Assembly: GCF_018494085.1 (NCBI RefSeq)
Contig: NZ_JABBFP010000001.1
Location: 1-64,000, forward strand
DNA from: Rosenbergiella collisarenosi
GTDB taxonomy: Bacteria; Pseudomonadota; Gammaproteobacteria; Enterobacterales; Enterobacteriaceae
Length of the DNA stretch: 64,000 nucleotides
Reading direction: 5' to 3'
Positions 27,683 to 36,353 of the stretch are shown one piece after another. The notes beneath the pieces are model-generated. The model was not told the origin of the DNA. It made no database searches and was given only the letters and a program-made list of their open reading frames with translations. The first letter of the stretch is position 1, and the number at the start of each line of letters is the position of its first letter. The position numbers and the translations under genes are program-made.

Positions 27683-29030
27683 AAAATAGCTCCTGTAAGC
27701 GGGATTCCTGGCGTTTATGTAGGGCGTCACAAGGGATGCTAGTGACTGAGCGCCAATAGCGAGGGATGGCGATATCCTCTAAATAAATGCCGAGGGTTTT
27801 ACGCCAGAGACGCTCTGTGGCGATTCTATTTAGTCGCCATTGTTGCTCTTGCTCTGCACTCATCACGACGAGAGCCGCGATTCTTTTCCGGCCTCGTTGG
27901 GTAATGGCCATCACCGCGGCATCGATAATACCTTCTAGCGCGAGTACTTGGCGTTCGATTTCATCGAGAGAAATCCTCTTTTCTTCCAATTTGATTAACC
28001 GACTAAGGCGCCCCGCAAGGTGAAAACAATCATCGTCAACAAAGGTTAGCGCATCGCTTAATGCTAAGCCGGTCACCTCAGTAACCAAGGGCGATTTCAG
28101 TAGCCAGTGATCCTCAATAGGGGTAAAGCGAACGTCTGGCAGGCAGCGCCAAGGTCTCTCGATAGTTTCGCGATAGCGGTGTGCCATCACGCCGGTTTCT
28201 GTACTGCCATAGATTTCGTCAACTCCTACCCCTAACCAAGCGTTAATTTTTGTCGTGACAGGAAGATCCAATGGCCCACCAGCGGAAAGGACCAGCGAGG
28301 TTGGAGGAGGGGATAACGTTTCATCGATACGTTTTAAGAAGGCCGGACTCGTGATCAACGTATAACAGCGATTCGTCACATGAGCCGAAAATTCCTCCGG
28401 GAATATGACCCTTTTACGGTTAACCGGGATACCTAAGGAAAACGGTAGCCACACCGTGAAGGTCAATCCATAAAGATGGCATGGATTGACGGTCGTCAAC
28501 AGACAACTGTCAGCAAGACGCGAATGAAGTAAGGGCGCGATAAGTCTGCTCTCATCGTCCATTTGCTGGAGGGTTTTCACCACTTTTTTAGGGTGCCCAC
28601 TAGAGCCAGAGGTAAACAGTTCGATGGTCTGCTGCAGACTGAGGGCCGGTAAATCACCGGAGACGGGCTGAAGAGACTCGCGAGGTTGAAATACTTCGCC
28701 GTCGATATCCTGGTCAATAGTGTGCTCGCTTAATAACAGATCATAATGCTGCGACTCGATAGCGATTCGACTTAATTTAGTCTGGCTAAGCAGTACAGGA
28801 ATTTTTTTGGCATAGAGGCAGGCGAGCAGTGAGATAACAAAACTGTAGTGGTCTTCAAAGTAAAGCGCGACACGCTTAGCAGATAGAGTAAGGAGATGAT
28901 GGTGAAGTTCAACGACCTCTCCCCGTAGATCCTGCACAGAGATAAATTGATCCTTAAACCAAAATACGGGTACTGGGTTGCTAGAATCAGTGTCTAACCA
29001 CTGTAGAATACTGCGAACCTGATAGCTCAT
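27669..29030 (-). CDS. apeH: aryl starter acyl-AMP ligase (ApeH-type)
   Basis: ANL-superfamily adenylating enzyme, 453 residues, with the P-loop-like FTSGSSGHPKKV and YGSTETG motifs. A C-terminal domain holds GRLSRLIKLEEKRISLDEIE, the hinge and lysine region, although divergent. It should activate an aromatic acid (4-hydroxybenzoate or a hydroxycinnamate in known aryl polyenes) and load it on an ACP. Start: ATG at 29030 overlaps the upstream stop as ATGA. Confidence 0.85.
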   Translation of the reverse strand: MSYQVRSILQWLDTDSSNPVPVFWFKDQFISVQDLRGEVVELHHHLLTLSAKRVALYFEDHYSFVISLLACLYAKKIPVLLSQTKLSRIAIESQHYDLLLSEHTIDQDIDGEVFQPRESLQPVSGDLPALSLQQTIELFTSGSSGHPKKVVKTLQQMDDESRLIAPLLHSRLADSCLLTTVNPCHLYGLTFTVWLPFSLGIPVNRKRVIFPEEFSAHVTNRCYTLITSPAFLKRIDETLSPPPTSLVLSAGGPLDLPVTTKINAWLGVGVDEIYGSTETGVMAHRYRETIERPWRCLPDVRFTPIEDHWLLKSPLVTEVTGLALSDALTFVDDDCFHLAGRLSRLIKLEEKRISLDEIERQVLALEGIIDAAVMAITQRGRKRIAALVVMSAEQEQQWRLNRIATERLWRKTLGIYLEDIAIPRYWRSVTSIPCDALHKRQESRLQELFFETH

Positions 29031-29590
29031 CGCGCGACCCTTCGTCTGATTAGCCACTCACCCACGAGTAACAGCCCCATCAGCAGATAAGAGATTAATC
29101 CATTCCATAGCCCCCACCACGCCATGTTCCCGATATAAATGGTCGCGACTGAGAGTAGACCGTTAATAACGAAAAAAGCACACCACACTTTTGTCACCGA
29201 CCGGGTATAGCGTATTGCTGACGGGGGGAGGTCGGGGCGGCTGATCCGTGCGAGCTGCTCAATGACCGGAGTACCACGGACGAGGGAGTGGCTAAAAAAA
29301 ATCAACATCACACTGGTCATCGCTACCGGATACCACAGTAACCATTCATGGCGTTGGAATAAGACACTTATTGAGCAAAGCAGAATCGCCAATACGCTTC
29401 CCACTTTAATCACTTCGCGAAGTGGCCCGCCATCGGGGAGGAAAGCAATCAATCGGATAACCATCAAGCCAATTAATACGGGGGTTAACCAATGGATAGT
29501 ATGCTTAATGACCCCGAACCAGATGAGCAATGGCCATAGCAAGACGACTAGGCTAAATAGGCTTTTACCGAGCTTACCGGCAGAGGACAT
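29027..29590 (-). CDS. apeG: membrane protein of the aryl polyene operon (ApeG-type)
   Basis: About 187 residues with five to six hydrophobic segments and the conserved loop SHSLVRGTPVIEQLARISRPDLPP, typical of the membrane protein found beside the ACP genes in aryl polyene clusters. No enzyme motif; function unknown, probably a scaffold or exporter part. Start uncertain between ATG at 29590 and GTG six bases upstream (GGGG precedes both). Confidence 0.72.
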   Translation of the reverse strand: MSSAGKLGKSLFSLVVLLWPLLIWFGVIKHTIHWLTPVLIGLMVIRLIAFLPDGGPLREVIKVGSVLAILLCSISVLFQRHEWLLWYPVAMTSVMLIFFSHSLVRGTPVIEQLARISRPDLPPSAIRYTRSVTKVWCAFFVINGLLSVATIYIGNMAWWGLWNGLISYLLMGLLLVGEWLIRRRVAR

Positions 29591-29606
29591 GGACACTAAA
29601 CCCCGT

Positions 29607-29852
29607 TCAGCTTTCGAGTAAGCGCTGAACTGCATCAACGACATCTTGCACCGTACGCACAGCTTTAAACTCTTCAGGCTTTATCTTTTTCCCGGTTTTC
29701 TTCTGTAAATGTACGATCATATCGACGGCATCAATACTATCTAAGCCTAAGTCTTCATATAAGCGGGCGGATGCGACGATATCCTGAGGTGGAATTTCGA
29801 AAAGTTCAGTTAATAGTTTTTTAACTTCTTGTTCAATCTCTTGATGTTGCAT
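29607..29852 (-). CDS. apeF: acyl carrier protein (second, ApeF-type)
   Basis: An 81-residue ACP. The phosphopantetheine attachment Ser is in LGLDSIDAVDM; the acidic helical surroundings and the length are normal. It carries the starter or the growing polyene as a thioester. It lies 17 bases behind the other ACP gene; two ACPs in tandem are standard in aryl polyene operons. Confidence 0.92.
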   Translation of the reverse strand: MQHQEIEQEVKKLLTELFEIPPQDIVASARLYEDLGLDSIDAVDMIVHLQKKTGKKIKPEEFKAVRTVQDVVDAVQRLLES

Positions 29853-29869
29853 AGTTGAGTACTCGTTTT

Positions 29870-30127
29870 TTAGCGATGGTGAGCAGTAATAAAGGCTGCT
29901 AATGAGGCGATAGAATAAAAGTGTTGGCGAATTTCCTCATTCTCAGAAGAGAGACTGATACCGTATTTTTTCTTAATGGCCAGACCGAGTTCTAACGCAT
30001 CGATCGAGTCGAGGCCTAACCCCTCGCCAAACAGGGGATCATCGGTCGCGATATCGTCAGGAGTGATCTCCTCAAGATTTAAGGTGTCAATCACGAGTTG
30101 TTTAAGTTCTAACTCTACAGGGGTCAT
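29870..30127 (-). CDS. apeE: acyl carrier protein (first, ApeE-type)
   Basis: An 85-residue ACP with the attachment Ser in LGLDSIDALEL, preceded by GEGLG. It differs clearly from its neighbour, fitting a division of labour (in studied systems one ACP carries the elongating chain). It starts 14 bases behind the acyltransferase gene. Confidence 0.92.
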   Translation of the reverse strand: MTPVELELKQLVIDTLNLEEITPDDIATDDPLFGEGLGLDSIDALELGLAIKKKYGISLSSENEEIRQHFYSIASLAAFITAHHR

Positions 30128-30141
30128 GGGCTACTCTTAGA

Positions 30142-30921
30142 TTAATGAGATGAATGAGTTAATTGTCGTTGTAGATATCGATTAAGTTGCCTCGCAACCA
30201 CAGAAGGTTCGGCAGCATCGGCATTTTTAATAAAACTAGTAATATCAATAAGCTGGCCGATCCGAATAGTAAATGTCGGCTTACGGGCAGGGATACGATA
30301 CCAAGGGCTCTGTTTATCCAGCATCCGCTCGTCACACTCGATATGAACGAGGCGAATATTGACCCGACACCGAACGGCAATATTAGCGGCGCCTCGTTGT
30401 AACTTCAGCGGCTCACCATAAACAGTGCGAGTACCCTCTGGAAAAATAATTAATGTTTCATTCTTCTCGAAACGGCGAGTACATTCCGGTAATAAAATAT
30501 CAGACTGATTATTCACTAAGTAATCGGCGGCTCTGATAACACCTTTAACAAATATATTTTTTTTAAGAGAACTTTTGACAATACAATCGGTTGTTGGCAT
30601 GACTGAGGCAAGAATAACGTAATCGATTAACGATGGATGGTTCGCGACGATAAGACAACGTTGATCCTGGGCTAATATCTCTTTTCCGATAATCTGACAA
30701 TTAATTACTGACAAGTAACGTAGGGTATTTATAAAAAAATTAAAGCAATACGAAATACATCGCCTGGCGACTAAACGCTTCTTTTCAGGTTTAACAATAA
30801 ACAAATTTAATAAAGGGAACCCTATTAAAGAGAGCAGTAATCCGCCTGCACCAAATAATACGAAACATAAGGCAGTCATCACTAAACGCCATGGCCTACT
30901 ATTTAATAGAGTCTGCATCAT
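30142..30921 (-). CDS. apeD: lysophospholipid acyltransferase family protein (ApeD-type)
   Basis: A 259-residue PlsC-type acyltransferase with one N-terminal membrane segment. Motif I is NHPSLID (H-x4-D) and motif III is FPEGTR; a basic C-terminal half follows. It likely acylates the lipid anchor of the aryl polyene at the inner membrane. Six bases separate it from apeC. Confidence 0.85.
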   Translation of the reverse strand: MMQTLLNSRPWRLVMTALCFVLFGAGGLLLSLIGFPLLNLFIVKPEKKRLVARRCISYCFNFFINTLRYLSVINCQIIGKEILAQDQRCLIVANHPSLIDYVILASVMPTTDCIVKSSLKKNIFVKGVIRAADYLVNNQSDILLPECTRRFEKNETLIIFPEGTRTVYGEPLKLQRGAANIAVRCRVNIRLVHIECDERMLDKQSPWYRIPARKPTFTIRIGQLIDITSFIKNADAAEPSVVARQLNRYLQRQLTHSSH

Positions 30922-30927
30922 GATCGC

Positions 30928-31644
30928 CTATCGAGACCAAGACCAACGGGTATATTGGCTTTCAATATCAATGTATTGCTGTTGACCTAACCAGTAGTGA
31001 AGTAATCGTAAACTCTGCGGAAGGCGCAACGAAGGCGGCTGTTCGTCTTTAAGGGGCCTCATTTGACAGTTTAGGTCTGTTCCCTTCTCTAGCAGCAAGG
31101 CACAGGCATAAGGCCAATGGGGGGAGGCATGAGGTAAATAAAACTCGGGTAGCTTTCCTTCGAAATCAACTAATAATATGCGAGTAAACCCATTTCCTAA
31201 TAGCGCGACTGCCTCAATAATACCTTGTTGAAAAGAGTCTTCTCCCGCAGAGATTGAGGTAGAGCTCACCGGCGCATCAAGCATTATCGCTAACTGACCG
31301 ACTGCGGAGTTGTGTACCGACATCGTGAAGTCGGTCGGCGATACGGCGTCTCCTGCAGCGAGGGCCGAGAGGATACGATGATTCCTTTCTAGTTCTCCAT
31401 GACGACAGGTAAAAATGAAGGCATCAGGAGAGTGGCGGGTGGTAATATCTAACGCGCAGTCTAGGGCTAAGCGACTACCTGAGCTTAAGCGCCGAGCGGT
31501 GAGATTGCTAATGTTTTTTAGTTTTCCGTAGGGTGTGTCACCATCGATATTAAGGCCTCGATTGAGGGTGGTTTGCCAAGCCTCACGAGTTTCTAATCCG
31601 GGTGCCCTAGCACTCCAATCAGTGATCGTAATAGAAAAGTTCAT
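30928..31644 (-). CDS. apeC: ketosynthase-like chain length factor (ApeC-type)
   Basis: A short beta-ketoacyl synthase homologue (about 238 residues, roughly the N-terminal half of a normal KS). The region where the nucleophilic Cys should be reads SSTSISAGEDSF, with no Cys, and the C-terminal His motifs are absent. That fits a chain length factor that forms a heterodimer with ApeO. Start: third of three successive ATG codons (31644), six bases behind AAGG; the frame opens at a GTG at 31662. It is the first gene of the operon. Confidence 0.82.
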   Translation of the reverse strand: MNFSITITDWSARAPGLETREAWQTTLNRGLNIDGDTPYGKLKNISNLTARRLSSGSRLALDCALDITTRHSPDAFIFTCRHGELERNHRILSALAAGDAVSPTDFTMSVHNSAVGQLAIMLDAPVSSTSISAGEDSFQQGIIEAVALLGNGFTRILLVDFEGKLPEFYLPHASPHWPYACALLLEKGTDLNCQMRPLKDEQPPSLRLPQSLRLLHYWLGQQQYIDIESQYTRWSWSR

Positions 31645-31691
31645 CATCATCCTTGAAAACACGTTGCGGCTATTTTTAACTTTTAGTGCCT

Positions 31692-31719
31692 ATTATCTCG
31701 TTTTAACGCATGATGTCTA
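31692..31719 (-). promoter_or_regulatory. possible sigma-70 promoter of the aryl polyene operon
   Basis: On the minus strand TAGACA, a 16-base spacer and GATAAT lie about 45 bases upstream of the first aryl polyene gene. Both boxes deviate by one base from consensus. No other promoter-like pair of this quality was seen in the gap. Confidence 0.45.
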
Positions 31720-31740
31720 GATTTCTTTGCAGTTATTTCA

Positions 31741-31764
31741 CGCAAGAATAGATAAATTCTTGCG
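31741..31764. repeat. perfect inverted repeat upstream of the aryl polyene operon
   Basis: CGCAAGAAT-AGATAA-ATTCTTGCG, 9-bp arms and a 6-base centre, with no U-tract on either side. It sits just upstream of the putative -35 box of the aryl polyene promoter, which suits a regulator binding site better than a terminator for the convergent end of neither gene. Confidence 0.5.
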
Positions 31765-31927
31765 TGCGATTGACCCACTGTGATCAGTATTAGATTATCA
31801 ACGGAATATTCTTATTGGTAATTAGATCGGCAAGTGTATACGGCCATTTACCCTTTAGCTTAAACGTTAGCAATAAATAAAAAATTCACGCTGATTAATG
31901 TGACAAATGATTATGTTATGCAGACTA

Positions 31928-33826
31928 TTAATATTCACTTTCCCATATTGCTTGGCGAACACTAATCGGTCGAGATAATAGGCCAAGTGCATAAAATCTA
32001 TCGGCAATAATTTGCTGTTCGCGAATAATATGCCTGTTCATTGTCTGCGTTTGATGGCTCCTCCTGGAGAGCGCTATCTCCAGCGCACCGGCATCTATAG
32101 CGAGCTCTTTCGATAATGCGCTGGCAGCATGCTGACGAGTGTTATCAATATATTTTCCTGTCGCCTTTAACGCATCAATCAGCAGGGGAAGAAGATCCGA
32201 CGAGTGGCTAATAAATCCTTGGCGTGAAAGATAAAATTGATGGTTATTGACGCGGCCCTCTCCATTTTCGATACGTCTAAGCAGTCCGTCAAACTCAGCA
32301 TGACTGAGAAGCGGGTCCCACATCATCCATGCCTCTGCCGAGAGATAATCACTCTGGGTCAACGGATATTTCGGCGGGGTATAAATGAGGCGAACGTCTG
32401 ATAGGCTAAGCCCTGCCTCATCGAGTAGTTGTAAGAGTAGGTAATGGACGTTCGAGCCTTTATTAACGGCGATACGCTTACCGCGTAAGTCAGAAAGTGT
32501 TCGAATGGGACTAGTGTGCGGCACCATGAGGGCGACGCTACTTGGTGCAGCCGGCTCCCACGCGATATAGCGTAATTGATTATTTTCCGCTTGAGCAAAT
32601 AGCGGGGGGACTTCACCCGTCGTACCAAAGTCAATCTCACCCTGAGATAACGCTTGGAGGAGTTGTGGTCCGGCTGGGAATTCGCTCCACAGCACGTTCA
32701 CCCCTAGTGGTTGAAACTGACGTTCTAAATGGCGTTGTGCCTTGAGAATGCCAAGGTTACCAAATTTCTGGTAGCCGATGCGTAGCTCTCTCTCCCGTTC
32801 CGTACGGTGTTGCGTCTCCGCCGCTTTTGCTCCTGAGGTTGCGGCATTGCGTGGCTTTATTAAGCCTAGATGGCTCAACTGTGTACGTAGCGTATTTCGT
32901 GAGATGCCCAGTACTGCCGCCGCTTGGCTTTGATTCTGTCCAGTAAGATCGAAGGCTTCGCCGATTAACGCTTCAATAGTTCGTTGATACAAGTCTGGCT
33001 CTCCACGCTGTAGCTGCTCACGAATAAAAGCGGAGAAGACGCCTGCTTTTTCAGCCTTATCGGTATGTGCTGGGGGACGCAGCAGTAAATGTGTTGAGGA
33101 TATCTCCAGATCATCGCACAGCAACACGGCATTATTAATGACATTATCGAGTTCACGGATATTCCCCGGCCACGCGTAATTCATTAGGTCGTGAAGCGCG
33201 TCTTGGGAGAAGACTTGGCTGGGCTTCCCATGGTGGCGGGTATAGCGGTGTAAAAAGTGTTGCGCAAGGACCGCGATATCTTGTGGTCGCTGGCGGAGAG
33301 GTTGCAAGTGTATAGGTGCAACATTAAGGCGATAATAGAGATCCTCACGGAATAGCCGAGAATGGATGGCTTGTCGTAAGTCAACATGCGTCGCCGCAAT
33401 GACCCGTACATTAATCGGTATCGCCCGATAGGAGCCAACGCGGATCACCTCGCGTTGTTGAAGTACGCGTAAAAGCTTAACCTGTAAGCTTGGACTGAGC
33501 TCACCCACTTCATCGAGTAATAAGGTGCCTCCTTCAGCCGCCTCAAACCACCCACGGTGACGTTCCGCGGCACCCGTAAACGCGCCTTTTTCGTGGCCGA
33601 AAAGCTCGGACTCCGCCAAGCTCTGCGTGAGAGCCCCACAGTTTACCGCGAGGAAGGGTCGATGATGACGCGGGCTTTGACGATGTAGTGTACGCGCAAT
33701 GGCCTCTTTCCCCGTACCAGTCTCACCGGTAATCAGCACTGTCGCCTCGCTCGGGGCGAGACGCATAATTGTCTGGTGTAATTGTTGAGACAGCGGGTCA
33801 TCTAATGTTACGTAGTCGTCTTTCAT
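31928..33826 (-). CDS. sigma-54 activator with C-terminal SsuA-like ligand-binding domain
   Basis: A 632-residue regulator with unusual order. Residues about 8-245 are a sigma-54 AAA+ domain: Walker A GETGTGKE (34-41), GAFTGA loop (81-86), Walker B TLLLDEVGEL (101-110). Residues about 280-322 form a Fis-type helix-turn-helix. After a linker, residues 347-632 resemble the aliphatic-sulfonate binding protein SsuA, with LRIGYQKFGNL, DFGTTGEVPPLFAQA, NKGSNVHYLL and AWMMWDPLL. There is no N-terminal receiver and no signal peptide, so the binding domain must act in the cytoplasm as the effector sensor. It faces ssuD. Start: ATG at 33826 behind GAGGAGGAGAG; the frame extends to 33967 without a ribosome site. 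Confidence 0.9.
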   Translation of the reverse strand: MKDDYVTLDDPLSQQLHQTIMRLAPSEATVLITGETGTGKEAIARTLHRQSPRHHRPFLAVNCGALTQSLAESELFGHEKGAFTGAAERHRGWFEAAEGGTLLLDEVGELSPSLQVKLLRVLQQREVIRVGSYRAIPINVRVIAATHVDLRQAIHSRLFREDLYYRLNVAPIHLQPLRQRPQDIAVLAQHFLHRYTRHHGKPSQVFSQDALHDLMNYAWPGNIRELDNVINNAVLLCDDLEISSTHLLLRPPAHTDKAEKAGVFSAFIREQLQRGEPDLYQRTIEALIGEAFDLTGQNQSQAAAVLGISRNTLRTQLSHLGLIKPRNAATSGAKAAETQHRTERERELRIGYQKFGNLGILKAQRHLERQFQPLGVNVLWSEFPAGPQLLQALSQGEIDFGTTGEVPPLFAQAENNQLRYIAWEPAAPSSVALMVPHTSPIRTLSDLRGKRIAVNKGSNVHYLLLQLLDEAGLSLSDVRLIYTPPKYPLTQSDYLSAEAWMMWDPLLSHAEFDGLLRRIENGEGRVNNHQFYLSRQGFISHSSDLLPLLIDALKATGKYIDNTRQHAASALSKELAIDAGALEIALSRRSHQTQTMNRHIIREQQIIADRFYALGLLSRPISVRQAIWESEY

Positions 33827-33889
33827 TGTCTCTCCTCCTCGAATCTTACTCACTCTATGCCTCTGTGTATGGCAAAGCGAGAGGGATAT

Positions 33890-33936
33890 TGTTGCGTTTG
33901 CAGCAACGAACAGGCGTTGCTGCGGCAAACGCAACA
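33890..33936. promoter_or_regulatory. nested dyad, likely upstream activating sequence
   Basis: The 12-bp arms TGTTGCGTTTGC (33890-33901) and GCAAACGCAACA (33925-33936) are perfect inverted copies. Inside them AGCAACG / CGTTGCT form a second perfect 7-bp pair. It lies about 65-110 bases upstream of the -24 element of the ssuD promoter, the normal distance for binding of a sigma-54 activator, and beside the activator's own start. Confidence 0.75.
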
Positions 33937-33997
33937 GTCTTGGTAAAACCAGTAAACGATAACCCATTGAAAATTATTAACTATTTTTTTTATACAC

Positions 33998-34014
33998 TTG
34001 GCACAGTTCCTGCT
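33998..34014 (+). promoter_or_regulatory. sigma-54 promoter of the ssuD operon
   Basis: TTGGCACAGTTCCTGCT has GG (34000-34001) and GC (34012-34013) exactly ten bases apart and matches the -24/-12 consensus TGGCAC-N5-TTGC with one mismatch. The predicted start of transcription is near 34025, about 60 bases before ssuD. The adjacent gene encodes a sigma-54 activator, which supports the call. Confidence 0.85.
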
Positions 34015-34083
34015 CTACCTCTTATAACTCAATGGAATTTATGTATCTAAAAAATTCAGATAACGTTATATAGGAAAATGATA

Positions 34084-35262
34084 ATGAGCGATAATCTCTC
34101 AGCCCCGCTTAATCTGTTTTGGTTCCTCCCTACCCATGGTGATGGGCGTTATCTGGGAACCACTCAGGGTGGGCGTCCGGTGGATCTTGCCTATCTTCAG
34201 CAAGTCGCGATCGCGGCAGATAACTTAGGCTTTTATGGCGTTCTAATTCCTACCGGTAAAAGCTGCGAAGATGCGTGGTTGGTCGCCTCTGCCTTGGCGC
34301 CAGTTACCAAAAAACTTCGCTACTTGGTTGCGGTACGTCCGGGTTTACAACCCCCCACTTTAGCCGCAAGGATGGCGGCAACCTTAGACCGTCTCTCGGA
34401 AGGTAGACTCCTGATCAATGTCGTCACCGGCGGTGATCCGGTAGAGAATAAAGGTGATGGTATCTTTCTCTCCCATGCGGAGCGTTACCGTGTGACGGAT
34501 GAATTCCTCGATATCTATTCGCGGCTCTTGCAAGGCGACAAAGTGGATTATCAGGGCGAGCATCTGCATGTTGAAGGCGCTGAGATCCTCTTTCCTCCCG
34601 TACAACCAGGCGGGCCACCACTCTTTTTTGGCGGCTCGTCGGAGCCGGCTATCGATGTTGCCGCAAAACATATCGATACCTATTTGACGTGGGGCGAGCC
34701 TCCGGCAGCGGTTGCCGAGAAACTCGCTGTCGTCCGTGAACGTGCCCAACAGACGGGTAGGACCATTAATTATGGTATTCGTCTGCACGTTATCGTCCGG
34801 GAAACGGAGGAGGAAGCGTGGGCGGCGGCCGAAAAGCTTATCGCTCATGTTGATGACGATACCATCGCGGCGGCGCAGAAAATTTTTGCTCGCATGGACT
34901 CGACGGGCCAATCACGGATGAGTGCCCTACACAGCGGATCGCGCGACAATCTAGAAATCTCGCCTAATCTCTGGGCGGGCGTAGGCTTAGTACGCGGAGG
35001 GGCAGGCACGGCATTGGTTGGCAACCCAGAACAAGTCGCGGCGCGGATCCGAGAGTACCAAGCGTTAGGGATCGATAATTTTATTTTTTCAGGGTATCCA
35101 CATCTTGAAGAGGCGCACCGTTTTGCGGAGCTGGTCATGCCGCTGTTACCCGGCGCGAAGCATCGCGACACCTCAATTAACACCGGGCCGTTTGGTGAAA
35201 CGATCGGCGGTGATCGACGTCCGACTTCACAGGCTAAAGCTAATTCAGAGGTGACACCATGA
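34084..35262 (+). CDS. ssuD: FMNH2-dependent alkanesulfonate monooxygenase
   Basis: A luciferase-like monooxygenase of 392 residues that reads along its whole length like E. coli Ssu[17 protein letters not shown] at the start, then [41 protein letters not shown] and [19 protein letters not shown]. It cleaves alkanesulfonates to aldehyde and sulfite using FMNH2 and O2. It is first in the plus-strand operon behind the sigma-54 promoter. Start: the ATG at 34084 is eight bases behind AGGA; another ATG two codons earlier is too close to it. No ssuE-type FMN reductase gene is present in the window. Confidence 0.93.
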   Translation: MSDNLSAPLNLFWFLPTHGDGRYLGTTQGGRPVDLAYLQQVAIAADNLGFYGVLIPTGKSCEDAWLVASALAPVTKKLRYLVAVRPGLQPPTLAARMAATLDRLSEGRLLINVVTGGDPVENKGDGIFLSHAERYRVTDEFLDIYSRLLQGDKVDYQGEHLHVEGAEILFPPVQPGGPPLFFGGSSEPAIDVAAKHIDTYLTWGEPPAAVAEKLAVVRERAQQTGRTINYGIRLHVIVRETEEEAWAAAEKLIAHVDDDTIAAAQKIFARMDSTGQSRMSALHSGSRDNLEISPNLWAGVGLVRGGAGTALVGNPEQVAARIREYQALGIDNFIFSGYPHLEEAHRFAELVMPLLPGAKHRDTSINTGPFGETIGGDRRPTSQAKANSEVTP

Positions 35263-36353
35263 CAGACAACGTCCATAGCTCTCCCCTTAAGTTCGCTTAT
35301 TGGGTACCGAATGTCTCCGGCGGATTAGTCATTAGCGATATCGAACAACGGACGTCGTGGGATTTTGACTATAACCGTAAGCTTGCACAAATAGCGGAAG
35401 AAGCCGGATTTGAGTATGCGCTGACACAGATCCGTTTTACCGCCGGTTATGGTGCAGAGAACCAACATGAATCCGTGAGTTTCTCACAAGGATTACTCGG
35501 CGCGACGCAGAAACTTAAAGTGATTGCCGCATTACTACCAGGGCCTTGGAATCCGACCCTCGCGGCTAAGCAGATCGCGACGATCAGTCATCTGACAGCA
35601 GGGAGGATCGCCGTCAATATCGTCAGTGGTTGGTTCCGTGGTGAATTTAAAGCGATTGGTGAGCCTTGGCTCGATCATGAAGAACGCTATTTGCGTTCGG
35701 AAGAGTTTATTCGCTGCTTACGAGGCATCTGGCAAGAAGAGCGCTTTACGTTTAATGGCGATTTCTACCGTTATCGAGATTATGTAATGAAGCCTAAGCC
35801 TGTGTTGCCGTACCCAGAAATTTTTCAGGGAGGGAGCTCGCGCGCGGCAAGAGACATGGCAGCACGTGTTTCAGATTGGTACTTCACTAATGGTAATGAT
35901 CCGGAGAGTATTCGTCGGCAAGTTGAAGATATTCAGCTAAAAGCAGCCGATAACAATCATCGCGTGCGCATAGGGGTGAACGGCTTCGTGATCGCTCGCG
36001 ATACCGAGGAGCAGGCGCAACAGGTACTGCGTGACATTATCGAGAACGCCAACCCTCATGCCGTTGAGGGGTTTGCCTCGGAAGTCAAGAATGCTGGAAA
36101 TGCTTCACCGGAGAAGGATGGGAACTGGGCAACATCGACTTTCGAAGATCTCGTGCAGTACAACGACGGATTTAAGACCAATTTAATCGGTACCCCGCAA
36201 CAGATTGCCGAGCGTATTGTTGCGCTGAAACGTACCGGCGTGGATCTACTCCTACTCGGTTTCTTACATTGCCAAGAAGAGGTTGAGTACTTTGGCCGTG
36301 AAGTCTTACCGCGTGTCAGGGAGCTTGAACGACAGGAGCAAGGCCATGACTAA
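35259..36353 (+). CDS. sfnG: dimethylsulfone monooxygenase (SfnG)
   Basis: A 364-residue luciferase-family protein matching Sfn[65 protein letters not shown] and the C-terminal [19 protein letters not shown]. SfnG converts dimethylsulfone to methanesulfinate with FMNH2, supplying sulfur. Its ATG overlaps the ssuD stop by four bases, so the two are translationally coupled. In Pseudomonas sfnG is controlled by the sigma-54 activator SfnR, consistent with the promoter here. Confidence 0.93.
   Translation: MTDNVHSSPLKFAYWVPNVSGGLVISDIEQRTSWDFDYNRKLAQIAEEAGFEYALTQIRFTAGYGAENQHESVSFSQGLLGATQKLKVIAALLPGPWNPTLAAKQIATISHLTAGRIAVNIVSGWFRGEFKAIGEPWLDHEERYLRSEEFIRCLRGIWQEERFTFNGDFYRYRDYVMKPKPVLPYPEIFQGGSSRAARDMAARVSDWYFTNGNDPESIRRQVEDIQLKAADNNHRVRIGVNGFVIARDTEEQAQQVLRDIIENANPHAVEGFASEVKNAGNASPEKDGNWATSTFEDLVQYNDGFKTNLIGTPQQIAERIVALKRTGVDLLLLGFLHCQEEVEYFGREVLPRVRELERQEQGHD

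Noticed and set aside
15674-31644. The 19-gene cluster as a novel biosynthetic system
   Set aside because: Gene order and families match the known aryl polyene type II polyketide clusters; only the halogenase-like and exported proteins deserve special attention.
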